This document shows, in pieces, positions 16,720 through 26,470 of a DNA stretch of 64,000 nt. Location: contig JARGFP010000009.1 of assembly GCA_029210585.1 (NCBI GenBank), forward strand, positions 62,001 through 126,000, written 5' to 3'. The position numbers and the translations under genes are program-made. The notes beneath the pieces are model-generated. The model searched no databases. It saw only the letters and a program-made list of their open reading frames with translations, and was not told the origin of the DNA. Origin of the DNA: Bacteroidales bacterium. Its GTDB lineage: Bacteria > Bacteroidota > Bacteroidia > Bacteroidales > GCA-2748055. Positions within the stretch are counted from its first letter, which is position 1. The number at the start of each line of letters is the position of its first letter.

Positions 16720-17898
16720 GTGAATTCGCGGATTATAAATCAAGTACGACTGTCTTATTGCCTGGTATTAGCCCTCTTTTTCTTCAGCGGAATTTCCTTG
16801 TTCGCCCAGGATCATACCGATGACCATGCCTCCCCGGCTGGTCATGCAGAAGACCATACCGCTGCTGCCGACTCCCATGGAAACAGTTTCCATGAGGAGG
16901 AATTCGATGCTGCCACAGTGATCATGGATCACCTCAAAGATGCACATGAATGGCACATCCTCACAACCAAAGATGGTAAACACGTAAGCATTCCGCTGCC
17001 GGTGATTCTGTACAGTAAACATTCGGGATTCCATGTTTTTATGTCTTCGAAGCTCGCCCATGGGCATAACCATAAGGGTTTCGAGATGGGACACGGTACC
17101 ATCCTTATTGAAAACAGGAAGGGAGCAACAGAGGAGAAAACCGTTGATGGCAAAATCATCGAGGTGGATACACACGGGGAACCTGTTGAAGCCGGATTGC
17201 CACTGGATTTCTCTTTTACGAAGAATGTCTCGATGATGTTCCTGGCCGTTGTCATTCTCCTGGCAGTATTCCTTGCTCTTGCCAGGTCCTATAAAAAAGT
17301 GGGCGTAAGTGAACCCAAAGGAATGCAGGGGTTTTTGGAGCCATTGATCGTGTTTGTTGAGGAAGACATTGCAGCACCCAACATCGGCGCAGAGCGGTAT
17401 AAAAAATTCATGCCCTACCTGTTGACCGTATTTTTCTTTATACTCATTCAGAACCTGATGGGACTGATTCCCTTCTTTCCCTTCGGGGCCAATGTTACCG
17501 GCAACATCGCGGTTACCATGGTCCTCGCTGCCTTCACAATGCTGCTTACCAACCTGAATGGCAACAAGGCCTACTGGAGGCATATTTTTGCGTTCCCGGG
17601 AGTTCCCAAATGGCTGCTCCCCATCATGATCCCGGTGGAACTGATTGGAATCATAACAAAGCCGTTTGCCCTGATGATCCGACTTTTTGCAAACATCACA
17701 GCCGGGCATATCATTGTATTGAGCCTGATATCCATCATTTTTATATTCAAGAGCATGGTCATGACCGTTCCCTCGCTTGTGATGGTCATATTTATGGATA
17801 TGATTGAAATCCTGGTAGCATTTCTCCAGGCCTATATATTCACTCTCCTATCAGCACTGTTTATTGGACTGGCGATGCCTGAGCATCACCATGAGTAA
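16720..17898 (+). CDS. atpB: F0F1 ATP synthase subunit a
   Basis: 392 residues, longer than the usual 240-280. Translation starts at GTG 16720. An N-terminal signal-like helix ending in SLFAQ is followed by about 140 residues of His- and Asp-rich periplasmic sequence (DHTDDHASPAGHAEDH), then the classical a-subunit helices from about residue 165. The essential Arg is in ALMIRLFANITAGH. The subunit forms the proton half-channels against the c-ring. The exported extension is known from Bacteroidota AtpB; its function is unclear, and metal or proton buffering is only a guess. Confidence 0.96.
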   Translation: MNSRIINQVRLSYCLVLALFFFSGISLFAQDHTDDHASPAGHAEDHTAAADSHGNSFHEEEFDAATVIMDHLKDAHEWHILTTKDGKHVSIPLPVILYSKHSGFHVFMSSKLAHGHNHKGFEMGHGTILIENRKGATEEKTVDGKIIEVDTHGEPVEAGLPLDFSFTKNVSMMFLAVVILLAVFLALARSYKKVGVSEPKGMQGFLEPLIVFVEEDIAAPNIGAERYKKFMPYLLTVFFFILIQNLMGLIPFFPFGANVTGNIAVTMVLAAFTMLLTNLNGNKAYWRHIFAFPGVPKWLLPIMIPVELIGIITKPFALMIRLFANITAGHIIVLSLISIIFIFKSMVMTVPSLVMVIFMDMIEILVAFLQAYIFTLLSALFIGLAMPEHHHE

Positions 17899-17926
17899 TA
17901 TGTTTCTTAATTAAATTTTTATTATT

Positions 17927-18139
17927 ATGACAGGTACATTATCAGCAATCGGAGCAGCACTCGCAGTGATCGGGGCAGCATTCGGAATCGGTACAGTAGG
18001 TGGAAAGGCAATGGAAGCCATTGCACGTCAGCCTGAAGCTGCCGGTAAGATCCAGACCGCGATGATCATTGCAGCCGCATTGATTGAAGGTGTTGCATTG
18101 TTTGGAGTTGTGGTAGCACTGCTTACCAACAATGCATAG
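17927..18139 (+). CDS. atpE: F0F1 ATP synthase subunit c
   Basis: 70 residues forming a two-helix hairpin with the polar loop ARQPEAAGK and the ion-binding Glu in ALIEGVALFG. The residues that define sodium-binding c-subunits (Gln on helix 1, Ser/Thr after the Glu) are absent, so proton coupling is expected. It is followed by a strong hairpin (18143-18177) and then a further 29 bp before atpF. Confidence 0.97.
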   Translation: MTGTLSAIGAALAVIGAAFGIGTVGGKAMEAIARQPEAAGKIQTAMIIAAALIEGVALFGVVVALLTNNA

Positions 18140-18142
18140 GAA

Positions 18143-18177
18143 ATAACGACCTGCAACGGTTGGTTGCAGGTCGTTAT
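18143..18177 (+). repeat. Perfect 15-bp hairpin between atpE and atpF
   Basis: ATAACGACCTGCAAC (18143-18157) and GTTGCAGGTCGTTAT (18163-18177) are exact complements around the loop GGTTG. It starts 3 bp after the atpE stop. There is no T-run, so it is more likely an mRNA-stability or processing element, or a partial attenuator, than a full terminator. Confidence 0.85.
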
Positions 18178-18206
18178 CATTTGATTAACCATTAAAAACA
18201 AATAAT

Positions 18207-18701
18207 ATGGATCTTTTAACGCCTGGAATAGGAATGATCTTCTGGACCACCCTGTTCTTCCTGATCCTGCTCCTGATCCTCAGAAAATTTGCCTGGCCGT
18301 CCATTCTTGCCGCCGTGCATGCCCGGAATGAAAGCATCCGAAAGGCCCTTCAATCGGCAGAGAAGGCCCGCGTAGAAATGGCGAAACTACAGGCAGACAA
18401 CGAAAAAGTGCTGGCCGAAGCAAAAGCAGAAAGGGATGCAATCATGAAAGAAGCCAGGGATGTGAAGGAAAAGATCATCTCGGAGGCAAAGGAAAAAGCA
18501 TCTGAAGAAGCTTCCAAATTGCTGAAGAATGTGAGGGAAACGATTCAGAACGAAAAAGCAGCTGCGATCACAGAAATGAAACAACAAATGGCAGTGCTTT
18601 CATTAGAGATTGCTGAAAAGATACTCAGGCAGAAACTGGACAGCAATAAGGAACAGAAAGCACTGATTGAAAAACTGGTGGATGAAATTGACATGAATTG
18701 A
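18207..18701 (+). CDS. atpF: F0F1 ATP synthase subunit b
   Basis: 164 residues: one N-terminal transmembrane helix (about 8-27) and a long charged coiled-coil rich in Ala, Lys and Glu. It forms the peripheral stalk that links subunit a to F1. It lies 7 bp before atpH in the operon. Confidence 0.96.
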   Translation: MDLLTPGIGMIFWTTLFFLILLLILRKFAWPSILAAVHARNESIRKALQSAEKARVEMAKLQADNEKVLAEAKAERDAIMKEARDVKEKIISEAKEKASEEASKLLKNVRETIQNEKAAAITEMKQQMAVLSLEIAEKILRQKLDSNKEQKALIEKLVDEIDMN

Positions 18702-18708
18702 TGATCCC

Positions 18709-19242
18709 ATGAACGAAAGCAAGATATCGGTACGGTATGCCAGGGCACTGTTTGAAAGTGCAAAAGGGAAGGATCTGCTTGACCAGACCAGGAGGGATAT
18801 GGATACAATTCAGAAGGTTTCCCATGTAAAAGAATTCAGGATATTGTTGCTCTCACCAGTAATTAAACAGTCACAAAAGCAACATATGCTGGAGCAGGTG
18901 CTTTCCGGACAAGTCGGGGACTTGACATTTTCACTGCTGAAGCTTTTGCTCAGCAATGGAAGGGAGGAATATATTCCCGCGATAGCCAGGAATTATACGG
19001 AACTGTATAAACAACATAAAGGAATCGTGTCGGCGACCTTTACCACCGCAAAACCGGTTTCAAAAGAACTCAGCGACAAGGTGCGGAAAGCAGTGCAGGA
19101 TGCATTGAAATCATCCATTGAGATGGCTACTGACGATAAGGAGGAGTTGATCGGAGGGTTTGTGCTGCGCATTGAAGATGAGCAATATGATGCCAGCGTC
19201 GCAAGAAGTCTGAAAAAAATCAAAGCACAATTATTACAATAA
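18709..19242 (+). CDS. atpH: F0F1 ATP synthase subunit delta
   Basis: 177 residues with N-terminal RYARALFESAKGKDLLDQ helical domain and C-terminal GGFVLRIEDEQYDASVARSL, the conserved end of bacterial delta/OSCP. It binds the top of F1 and the b-subunits. Normal length and position. Confidence 0.96.
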   Translation: MNESKISVRYARALFESAKGKDLLDQTRRDMDTIQKVSHVKEFRILLLSPVIKQSQKQHMLEQVLSGQVGDLTFSLLKLLLSNGREEYIPAIARNYTELYKQHKGIVSATFTTAKPVSKELSDKVRKAVQDALKSSIEMATDDKEELIGGFVLRIEDEQYDASVARSLKKIKAQLLQ

Positions 19243-19259
19243 TCGAAAAAGAATAACAT

Positions 19260-20840
19260 ATGGCCCAGATCAAACCTTCTGAGGTATCGGAGATACTGCA
19301 AAAACAACTTGAAGGATTCAAAATCGATGTAGAACTGGAAGAGGTCGGAACCGTCCTGCAGGTGGGTGACGGAATCGCACGTATATACGGACTGAACAAA
19401 GTACAGGCAAATGAACTGATTGAGTTCGACAGCGGAGTAATGGGTATTGTACTCAACCTGGAGGAAGACAACGTGGGAGCAGTGCTCCTGGGATCATCAG
19501 AGTTGATCAAAGAGGGAGATACCGTCAAGAGAACCAGGCGAATCGCTTCGATCAAGGTGGGCGAACAGCTCACCGGACGTGTGATCAACACCCTGGGAGA
19601 ACCATTGGACGGTAAAGGGCCGATCCACGGGGACCTCTACGAAATGCCTATCGAGCGCAAAGCACCGGGCGTGATCTATCGTCAGCCCGTAAATGAACCA
19701 CTGCAGACCGGTATCAAGGCGATCGATGCGATGATTCCCATTGGAAGAGGACAGCGGGAGTTGATTATCGGTGACCGTCAGACCGGGAAAACCGCCATCG
19801 CCATCGATACGATTATCAACCAGAAAGAGTTTTATGATAAGGGGGAACCGGTATACTGTATCTATGTAGCCATCGGGCAAAAGGGAAGTACTGTTGCGAA
19901 TGTGCTTAAAACACTGGAGGCCCATGGTGCAATGGATTATACAGTGATCGTTTCAGCCACTGCGTCGGACCCTGCCGCCCTACAGTTTTATGCCCCCTTC
20001 GCAGGGTGCACCATCGGGGAATATTTCCGTGATACGGGTCGTCCGGCACTGATTATCTACGATGACCTTTCCAAGCAGGCAGTCTCCTACAGGGAAGTAT
20101 CCCTGCTGCTCAGGAGGCCTCCCGGACGTGAAGCGTATCCCGGCGATGTATTCTACTTGCACTCACGGCTGCTGGAACGGGCGGCCAAAATCATTCAATC
20201 AGATGAGATCGCGGCAAACATGAACGATCTCCCGGATTCCATCAGACACCTGGTAAAAGGTGGCGGATCGCTGACGGCCCTGCCGATCATCGAGACCCAG
20301 GCGGGCGACGTTTCCGCCTATATCCCTACCAACGTTATCTCTATTACCGATGGCCAGATCTTCCTGGAATCCAACTTATTCAATGCGGGAATCAGACCGG
20401 CGATTAATGTGGGTATTTCCGTATCAAGGGTGGGCGGAAACGCCCAGATCAAGTCAATGAAAAAGATTGCCGGTACGCTGAAGCTTGACCAGGCACAGTT
20501 CCGCGAACTGGAAGCATTTGCGAAATTTGGTTCGGACCTCGATGCAGCTACCAAGGCAGTGCTCGACAAGGGAAGGAAAAACATGGAGATACTCAAGCAG
20601 GGACAGTATTCTCCTTTCCCGGTTGAGAAGCAGATCGCCATTATTTATTGCGGTACAAAGGGCCTGCTGTCAGGTATTGAGATCGGCCAGGTACAGCAAT
20701 TCCAGGAGGAGTACCTCGAACTCCTGGAGTTGAAGCACAAGGATGTATTGCAACAGCTCGCTAAGGGGAAGCTCGATGACAAGATCACTTCTGTACTGGA
20801 AGAGGTTGCGAAGGATATTGTAGAAAAAATCAAGGGTTGA
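19260..20840 (+). CDS. atpA: F0F1 ATP synthase subunit alpha
   Basis: 526 residues. Contains the P-loop GDRQTGKT, the alpha-type [20 protein letters not shown] segment and the C-terminal helical domain. It forms the non-catalytic nucleotide sites of the alpha3beta3 ring. The beta and epsilon genes are encoded separately at 47-49 kb. Confidence 0.98.
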   Translation: MAQIKPSEVSEILQKQLEGFKIDVELEEVGTVLQVGDGIARIYGLNKVQANELIEFDSGVMGIVLNLEEDNVGAVLLGSSELIKEGDTVKRTRRIASIKVGEQLTGRVINTLGEPLDGKGPIHGDLYEMPIERKAPGVIYRQPVNEPLQTGIKAIDAMIPIGRGQRELIIGDRQTGKTAIAIDTIINQKEFYDKGEPVYCIYVAIGQKGSTVANVLKTLEAHGAMDYTVIVSATASDPAALQFYAPFAGCTIGEYFRDTGRPALIIYDDLSKQAVSYREVSLLLRRPPGREAYPGDVFYLHSRLLERAAKIIQSDEIAANMNDLPDSIRHLVKGGGSLTALPIIETQAGDVSAYIPTNVISITDGQIFLESNLFNAGIRPAINVGISVSRVGGNAQIKSMKKIAGTLKLDQAQFRELEAFAKFGSDLDAATKAVLDKGRKNMEILKQGQYSPFPVEKQIAIIYCGTKGLLSGIEIGQVQQFQEEYLELLELKHKDVLQQLAKGKLDDKITSVLEEVAKDIVEKIKG

Positions 20841-20863
20841 AAAGTTCAACAACTGACTGAGGC

Positions 20864-21751
20864 ATGGCAAATCTTAAGGAGATACGGGTAAGAAGAGAAT
20901 CGGTTGCGTCCACGCGGCAGATCACCAGTGCAATGAAAATGGTCGCTGCAGCAAAACTCAAAAAAGCACAAAATGCCATTGTGCAACTCAGGCCCTATGC
21001 TGAAAAAATGCAGGAGATCCTGGGAAGCCTCAGTGGCAGCATCAGGACCGATAAAGGGAATTTGTATGCGCAGGACCGGGACGAGGAGAACATACTGCTG
21101 GTGCTGATCACTTCCAACAGGGGATTGTGTGGTGCGTTCAACAGCAATGCCATCAAGGCGGCGATCCAGGGAGCACTGGATACATACTCCTACCAGATGA
21201 TGGCCGGTCAGGTCCATTTTGTCGCCATCGGAAAAAAGGGAAATGATTTCCTCAAAAGGAATGGCTATAATGTTATCTACAATGTAAGCGATATCTTCGA
21301 TGACCTCACCTTTGAGCGTTCCACCCTGATCGCTGAAATGATCATGAAATACTATGTGGATGGAGATTATGACCATGTGGATATTGTATACAACCAGTTC
21401 AGGAATGCAGCGACCCAGATCCTGACCACCGAACAGTTTCTGCCGATCAGGATGGATGAACTTGCCAACGAAAACGAAGTACCGGTAAACGTGGATTATA
21501 TCTTCGAACCCACCAAGGATTACATCCTGCAGGAGATGATTCCGAGATCGTTGAAAATGCAATTCTACAAAACAATCCTGGATTCTTACGCTTCTGAACA
21601 CGGCGCCAGGATGACTGCCATGCATAAAGCCACAGACAATGCCACGGAACTGCTCAAGGACCTGGCCCTGGAATACAACAAGGCACGGCAGGCAGCTATT
21701 ACCAACGAAATTATCGAGATTGTTGGCGGTGCGGAAGCCCTGAACGGCTGA
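20864..21751 (+). CDS. atpG: F0F1 ATP synthase subunit gamma
   Basis: 295 residues with N-terminal ANLKEIRVRRESVASTRQITSAMKMV and the C-terminal KATDNATELLKDLALEYNKARQAAITNEI helix, both hallmarks of the central rotor shaft (each longer than shown in structure). Last gene of the F0F1 cluster. It faces carB convergently, with a 154-bp gap that contains an inverted-repeat element. Confidence 0.97.
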   Translation: MANLKEIRVRRESVASTRQITSAMKMVAAAKLKKAQNAIVQLRPYAEKMQEILGSLSGSIRTDKGNLYAQDRDEENILLVLITSNRGLCGAFNSNAIKAAIQGALDTYSYQMMAGQVHFVAIGKKGNDFLKRNGYNVIYNVSDIFDDLTFERSTLIAEMIMKYYVDGDYDHVDIVYNQFRNAATQILTTEQFLPIRMDELANENEVPVNVDYIFEPTKDYILQEMIPRSLKMQFYKTILDSYASEHGARMTAMHKATDNATELLKDLALEYNKARQAAITNEIIEIVGGAEALNG

Positions 21752-21770
21752 CGGACACTTGTTAAATTCT

Positions 21771-21900
21771 GTCCATAAAGTAAAGTGTTTGGATCAGAAA
21801 GTTCGATATCAAGGCTTGCGAAGTCCGAAAAGGCGGAGTTTAATGGACGTAAATGAGCAATTTGAGGACGAGCATAACGCAGATAGCGGACTTTATGGAC
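21771..21900. repeat. 130-bp MITE-like sequence with 11-bp terminal inverted repeats
   Basis: GTCCATAAAGT at 21771-21781 is the exact reverse complement of ACTTTATGGAC at 21890-21900. Inside, GCGGAGTTTAATGGAC (around 21833-21848) is a near repeat of the right end GCGGACTTTATGGAC. No ORF with protein character and no obvious target duplication are present. It lies between two convergent genes; it could alternatively be a bidirectional termination structure. No second copy exists in the window. Confidence 0.5.
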
Positions 21901-21905
21901 AAACA

Positions 21906-24900
21906 CTATTTGTACTCTCTCCAGCTCTTGATGGGAATCTCCTCCAGGTCAATCTTGCAGAAGGCGTATATGAACGCGCTGGCGAGCCTTGCATTGGTGA
22001 GGAGCGGGATGTTGTAATCCACGGCCGAACGCCTGATGGTATAGTCGTTCGACAGCTCGTGTGAAGTGAGGTTCTTCGGGATATTGATCACCAGGTCAAT
22101 TTGTCCCCCTGCAATATGGTCCAGCACATTGGGTTTCTTATCCTCGTCAGGCCAGGCCAGGTCGATGGAATCAAATCCGTTCAGCTTCAGAAACTCATGG
22201 GTACCATGCGTGGCAAACAGGTTGTATCCTCTTTCCACCAGCATCCTGCAGGAATTGATCATTTCCACCTTCGACCGCATAGGTCCGGTGGAAAGGAGAA
22301 TGTTATTCTTTGGGATGGTATATCCCACAGAAAGCATTGCCTTCAGGATCGCTTCATAATAGTTGTCCCCGATACATCCCACTTCTCCTGTGGAGGACAT
22401 GTCCACACCCAAAACAGGGTCTGCTTTTTTCAGTCTTGAAAAAGAAAATTGCGGCGCCTTGCAGCCAATGTAATCCAGGTCGAAGATCGATTTATGCGGC
22501 TTTTCCACCGGCATATCGAGCATGATCCGGGTAGCCTGGTCGATGAGATTGGATTTCAATACTTTGGAAACAAAAGGCATGCTCCTGGAAGCCCTCAGAT
22601 TGCACTCTATTACCTTGATATCGTTGTCCTTGGCCAGGAACTGCATGTTGAACGGCCCGGAGATTTCCAGTGCCTCCGCAAGCTGCTTTGCAATCTTCTT
22701 GATGCGCCGGACGGTCTCGAAATAGATTTTCTGGGGAGGGAAAACGATGGTGGCATCACCGGAATGCACCCCTGCAAATTCAACGTGCTCCGAGATGGCA
22801 TAAGAGAACAATTCACCGTGCTTCGCAACGGCGTCGATCTCAATTTCCTTTGCCTGCTCGATGAATTCAGAAACCACAACAGGATATTGCTTGGAGACCC
22901 GCGCTGCCAGCGTGAGAAAATGCTCCAGTTCCTCGCTGTTGGAAACAACATTCATCGCTGCTCCTGATAACACATAGGAGGGACGCACCAATACGGGATA
23001 ACCCACCTCCACTACGAATTCCTTGATTCCTTCCAGGCTGGTGAGCTCCCGCCAGCGTGGCTGATCAATGTCCAGATCATCCAGCAGCATGGAGAATTTA
23101 TGTCGGTTTTCGGCGTTATCGATCGCGACCGGGGAGGTGCCCAGTACCTTTACATCAGAGTTATGGAGACGCATGGCCAGGTTGTTGGGAATCTGGCCGC
23201 CCACGGAAACGATCACCCCTTTTGGCTGTTCAAGGTCGTGAATATCCATTACCCGCTCATACGACAATTCATCAAAATAGAGCCGGTCGCACATGTCATA
23301 GTCCGTTGATACCGTTTCGGGATTATAATTGATCATGATCGAGCGGTAACCCTGTTCATTGACCGTTTTCAGTGCGTTTACACTACACCAGTCGAATTCC
23401 ACGCTGCTGCCGATCCTGTAAGCGCCTGAGCCCAGTACCACCACCGACTGACGGTCATTGAAAAATTCCACGTCATGTTGCTTGCCGCTGTAGGTAAGAT
23501 ACAGGTAGTTGGTCTGTGCCGGGTATTCAGCAGCCAGTGTGTCGATCTGTTTTACACTGGGCACAATCCCGCGCTTTTTCCTGTGTTCCCTGACAAGCTG
23601 CATCTCCTCCGACACGTTGCCGTTGAGAATGATCCGTGCCAGCTGAAAATCACTGAATCCTGCCACTTTCGCCTGTAACAGCAAATCGTCTTCCAGCTTT
23701 TCCAGTGAAGGAACTTTTTCCAACGTGTTTTTCAGATTAAATATGTTCCGGAGTTTGACCAGGAACCACCGGTCAATCTTTGTGAGTTCATGGACCTGGT
23801 CCACGCTGTAACCCTTTTCAAATGCCTTTTCAATCACAAGGATCCGCATATCTGTGGGTTCGACCAGCTCCTTTTCGATATCTTCAAATTCCAGGTTGTG
23901 GTTCCCCACGAAACCATGCATGCCCTGGCCAATCATCCGGATACCTTTTTGTATCGCTTCCTCAAATGTCCTTCCTATGGCCATGACCTCACCTACCGAT
24001 TTCATGCTTGAATCAATCATCCTGGAGACCCCGGAGAATTTGTTCAGGTCCCAGCGCGGGATCTTGCAGACAATGTAATCAAGTGCCGGTTCAAAAAAGG
24101 CCGAGGTGGTTTTGGTAATGGAATTTTTTAACTCATGCAAACCGTAACCAAGTGCGAGTTTGGCTGCGACAAAGGCCAGGGGATAGCCCGTTGCCTTGGA
24201 AGCAAGTGCGGAAGAGCGCGAAAGACGGGCGTTTACCTCGATCACGCGGTAGTCTTCAGAATAGGGATCCAGGGCGTACTGGACATTGCATTCACCGATG
24301 ATCCCGATGTGTCGGATAATCCGTATAGACAGTTTTCTGAGTTTATGGTATTCGCTGTTGGTGAGGGTCTGTGACGGGGCTACCACGATACTTTCACCGG
24401 TATGGATGCCCAGCGGATCGAAGTTTTCCATGTTACACACCGTGATACAGTTGTCGTACTTGTCGCGCACCACCTCATATTCGACCTCTTTCCATCCTTT
24501 CAGGGATTCTTCGACCAGGATCTGTTTGGAGTAGGAAAATGCATTGGCGGCCAGGATTTGCAACTGATCCGGATTGTTGCAGAACCCGCTTCCCTGCCCG
24601 CCAAGTGTATAGGCTGCCCGCACGATGATGGGAAAACCAAGTTTTTCAGCAGCCTTTTGTGCATCGGTAATCGTGGTTACCGCGAAACTTTTCGGGGTCT
24701 TCACATCGATCTCTCTCAGTTTCCCTGCAAACAGTTCACGGTCTTCCGTGTCCATGATTGCCTGCACCGGCGTGCCCAGGACTTTTACATTGTATTTTTC
24801 CAGGATCCCGGATTCGTACAGCGCCACACCACAATTCAGGGCTGTCTGGCCCCCAAAGGCCAGGAGAATCCCATCCGGTTGCTCTTTCTGAATGACTTTC

Positions 24901-25118
24901 TCTACAAAGTGGGGGGTCACAGGGAGAAAATAAATCTCGTCAGCCACATCACTGGAAGTCTGCACCGTGGCAATGTTCGGGTTGATCAGCACTGTTTTTA
25001 CACCCTCCTCGCGCAAGGCCTTCAGCGCCTGTGATCCTGAATAGTCAAATTCGCCAGCTTCACCGATCTTCAGTGCTCCGGATCCCAGGATAAGTACTTT
25101 GTTGATTTTTTCGGTCAT
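21906..25118 (-). CDS. carB: Carbamoyl-phosphate synthase large subunit
   Basis: 1070 residues, full length. Two homologous ATP-grasp halves are present, each opening with VLGSGxxxIG-type sequences (LILGSGALKIGEAGEFDYSG near residue 9 and VVLGSGAYRIGSSVEFDW near 555), followed by the C-terminal MGS-like allosteric domain. It makes carbamoyl phosphate from glutamine-derived ammonia, bicarbonate and two ATP for arginine and pyrimidine synthesis. Its partner carA is 8.6 kb away on the same strand, with an opposing arginine/proline gene cluster in between. Divergent from argR; the ArgR boxes there may also affect carB. Confidence 0.98.
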   Translation of the reverse strand: MTEKINKVLILGSGALKIGEAGEFDYSGSQALKALREEGVKTVLINPNIATVQTSSDVADEIYFLPVTPHFVEKVIQKEQPDGILLAFGGQTALNCGVALYESGILEKYNVKVLGTPVQAIMDTEDRELFAGKLREIDVKTPKSFAVTTITDAQKAAEKLGFPIIVRAAYTLGGQGSGFCNNPDQLQILAANAFSYSKQILVEESLKGWKEVEYEVVRDKYDNCITVCNMENFDPLGIHTGESIVVAPSQTLTNSEYHKLRKLSIRIIRHIGIIGECNVQYALDPYSEDYRVIEVNARLSRSSALASKATGYPLAFVAAKLALGYGLHELKNSITKTTSAFFEPALDYIVCKIPRWDLNKFSGVSRMIDSSMKSVGEVMAIGRTFEEAIQKGIRMIGQGMHGFVGNHNLEFEDIEKELVEPTDMRILVIEKAFEKGYSVDQVHELTKIDRWFLVKLRNIFNLKNTLEKVPSLEKLEDDLLLQAKVAGFSDFQLARIILNGNVSEEMQLVREHRKKRGIVPSVKQIDTLAAEYPAQTNYLYLTYSGKQHDVEFFNDRQSVVVLGSGAYRIGSSVEFDWCSVNALKTVNEQGYRSIMINYNPETVSTDYDMCDRLYFDELSYERVMDIHDLEQPKGVIVSVGGQIPNNLAMRLHNSDVKVLGTSPVAIDNAENRHKFSMLLDDLDIDQPRWRELTSLEGIKEFVVEVGYPVLVRPSYVLSGAAMNVVSNSEELEHFLTLAARVSKQYPVVVSEFIEQAKEIEIDAVAKHGELFSYAISEHVEFAGVHSGDATIVFPPQKIYFETVRRIKKIAKQLAEALEISGPFNMQFLAKDNDIKVIECNLRASRSMPFVSKVLKSNLIDQATRIMLDMPVEKPHKSIFDLDYIGCKAPQFSFSRLKKADPVLGVDMSSTGEVGCIGDNYYEAILKAMLSVGYTIPKNNILLSTGPMRSKVEMINSCRMLVERGYNLFATHGTHEFLKLNGFDSIDLAWPDEDKKPNVLDHIAGGQIDLVINIPKNLTSHELSNDYTIRRSAVDYNIPLLTNARLASAFIYAFCKIDLEEIPIKSWREYK

Positions 25119-25240
25119 GTTATCGCAGTATTAAATTTTGTACAGGAACAGACCGGTCATTGCTGCAGGTCCGGTTCGCATCGATCCGGGAGCCAAAAAT
25201 AGAAAAAAAAACATAATATCTTGCATTTGTGAATAAATAA

Positions 25241-25275
25241 TGCATAAATTTGCAAGGAATATGTATAAATATACA
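25241..25275. promoter_or_regulatory. Two ArgR boxes upstream of argR
   Basis: TGCATAAATTTGCA (25241-25254) and TGTATAAATATACA (25262-25275) resemble the ARG-box core TGAATnnnnATTCA. Their starts are 21 bp apart, the spacing of classical tandem ARG boxes, and the second ends 2 bp before the argR ATG. Autorepression and arginine-dependent control of the downstream cluster are the likely outcome. Confidence 0.78.
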
Positions 25276-25277
25276 AT

Positions 25278-25754
25278 ATGAGAGACAGGAATGAAAGATT
25301 GATGGCGATCAGGCGACTGATCAACGGTTCCAATATCTCTTCACAGGAGGAGTTGCAGGATCAGCTCGAGCGCCAGGGGTTTTCCATGACCCAGGCGACG
25401 CTTTCCAGGGATCTGAAATACCTGAAGGTGGCAAAAATGCCCGACAGCGAGAAAGGATATATTTATATGCTGACGGAGCGGCAGCTGAACGATCCTTCAG
25501 AAAACGAAGATATTCCGATCACCGGGTTTGTTTCCATTGATTATGCACAGGGCATGGCCATTATGAAAACCCTGCCGGGCCATGCCAGCAGCATTGCCTA
25601 TGCACTCGACAATCTCAATTCGTACGAGATCGCCGGAACCATTGCAGGGGACGATACCATCCTGGTCATTCCGCGTGACGGGGTGACCAAAGGAGACCTG
25701 ACCAATTTGCTGAAAACAAAAATGCCGGGATTCAGGCGGGAGGAGGTGCATTAG
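25278..25754 (+). CDS. argR: Arginine repressor ArgR
   Basis: 158 residues: N-terminal winged helix with SSQEELQDQLERQGFSMTQA followed by TLSRDLKYLKVAK, and C-terminal arginine-binding hexamerisation domain with LPGHASSIAYALD and EIAGTIAGDDTILVIPRD. It senses arginine and binds ARG boxes, two of which lie immediately upstream. First gene of the arg/pro cluster. Confidence 0.97.
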   Translation: MRDRNERLMAIRRLINGSNISSQEELQDQLERQGFSMTQATLSRDLKYLKVAKMPDSEKGYIYMLTERQLNDPSENEDIPITGFVSIDYAQGMAIMKTLPGHASSIAYALDNLNSYEIAGTIAGDDTILVIPRDGVTKGDLTNLLKTKMPGFRREEVH

Positions 25755-25833
25755 CTGCCAGGGGAATGGGCAGTTGGCTTCCGGAGTGCAGGACACAGCA
25801 AGAACGATTTTCAAACCTTTATTTACTAGAACA

Positions 25834-26454
25834 ATGTCAAAGATCAATATATACGTAGCAACACAGGCAGACCTGGGGTACCTGGAAGATGTGGAAAAGG
25901 CCATTTACAATGCATCCCGGGTAAAGGGAACAGGGATCGCCATCAGGAGCAGGGAGTACCTCGCGCAGAAGATACTGGAAGGGAAATCTGTAATTGCCGT
26001 CCATGAGGACGGCTCCTGGGCCGGATTCTGTTACATCGAATCATGGGGGCACAATAAATATGTTGCCAACAGCGGACTGGTGGTGAATCCCGATTACAGG
26101 GGACTGGGTCTTGCCGGACAGATCAAGGCGAAGGCCCTCGAGTTGTCTGCGGTATTGTTTCCTGAAGCCAGGTTATTCGGTCTGACGACCAGCCTTGCAG
26201 TGATGAAGATCAACAGCAGCCTGGGATACCAGCCGGTTACATTTTCCGAACTTACCGATGATGAGGAGTTCTGGAAGGGTTGCCAGTCCTGCCCCTATTA
26301 TGATATCCTGGTGCGCACACGAAGGTCCCACTGCCTGTGCACCGCTATGTTGAAACCCAGTCCGGCTGAAACAAAACGGGCAAAAAAGACGGGTGCAAAA
26401 AAGCAGGATGACCACAAAGGTGATAAAGACACAGGGAACAGCAAAGCAGCATAG
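25834..26454 (+). CDS. GNAT acetyltransferase, probable N-acetylglutamate synthase
   Basis: 206 residues from ATG 25834 (MSKINIYVATQADLGYLEDV); an upstream in-frame ATG at 25774 would add a 20-residue tail of low conservation. The GNAT core is visible with GLVVNPDYRGLGLAGQIKAKA (acetyl-CoA pyrophosphate loop, about residues 89-109). A stand-alone GNAT between argR and argG is the usual first-step acetyltransferase of Bacteroidota arginine loci, so N-acetylglutamate synthesis is inferred from context. The last about 28 residues are Lys/Asp-rich and probably disordered. argG begins 17 bp after its stop. Confidence 0.82.
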   Translation: MSKINIYVATQADLGYLEDVEKAIYNASRVKGTGIAIRSREYLAQKILEGKSVIAVHEDGSWAGFCYIESWGHNKYVANSGLVVNPDYRGLGLAGQIKAKALELSAVLFPEARLFGLTTSLAVMKINSSLGYQPVTFSELTDDEEFWKGCQSCPYYDILVRTRRSHCLCTAMLKPSPAETKRAKKTGAKKQDDHKGDKDTGNSKAA

Positions 26455-26470
26455 AAAATCCAGAAATAGC

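Noticed and set aside
17927-18139. Sodium-coupled ATP synthase
   Set aside because: Subunit c lacks the Gln and Ser/Thr sodium ligands; IEGVALFG fits a proton-type site.
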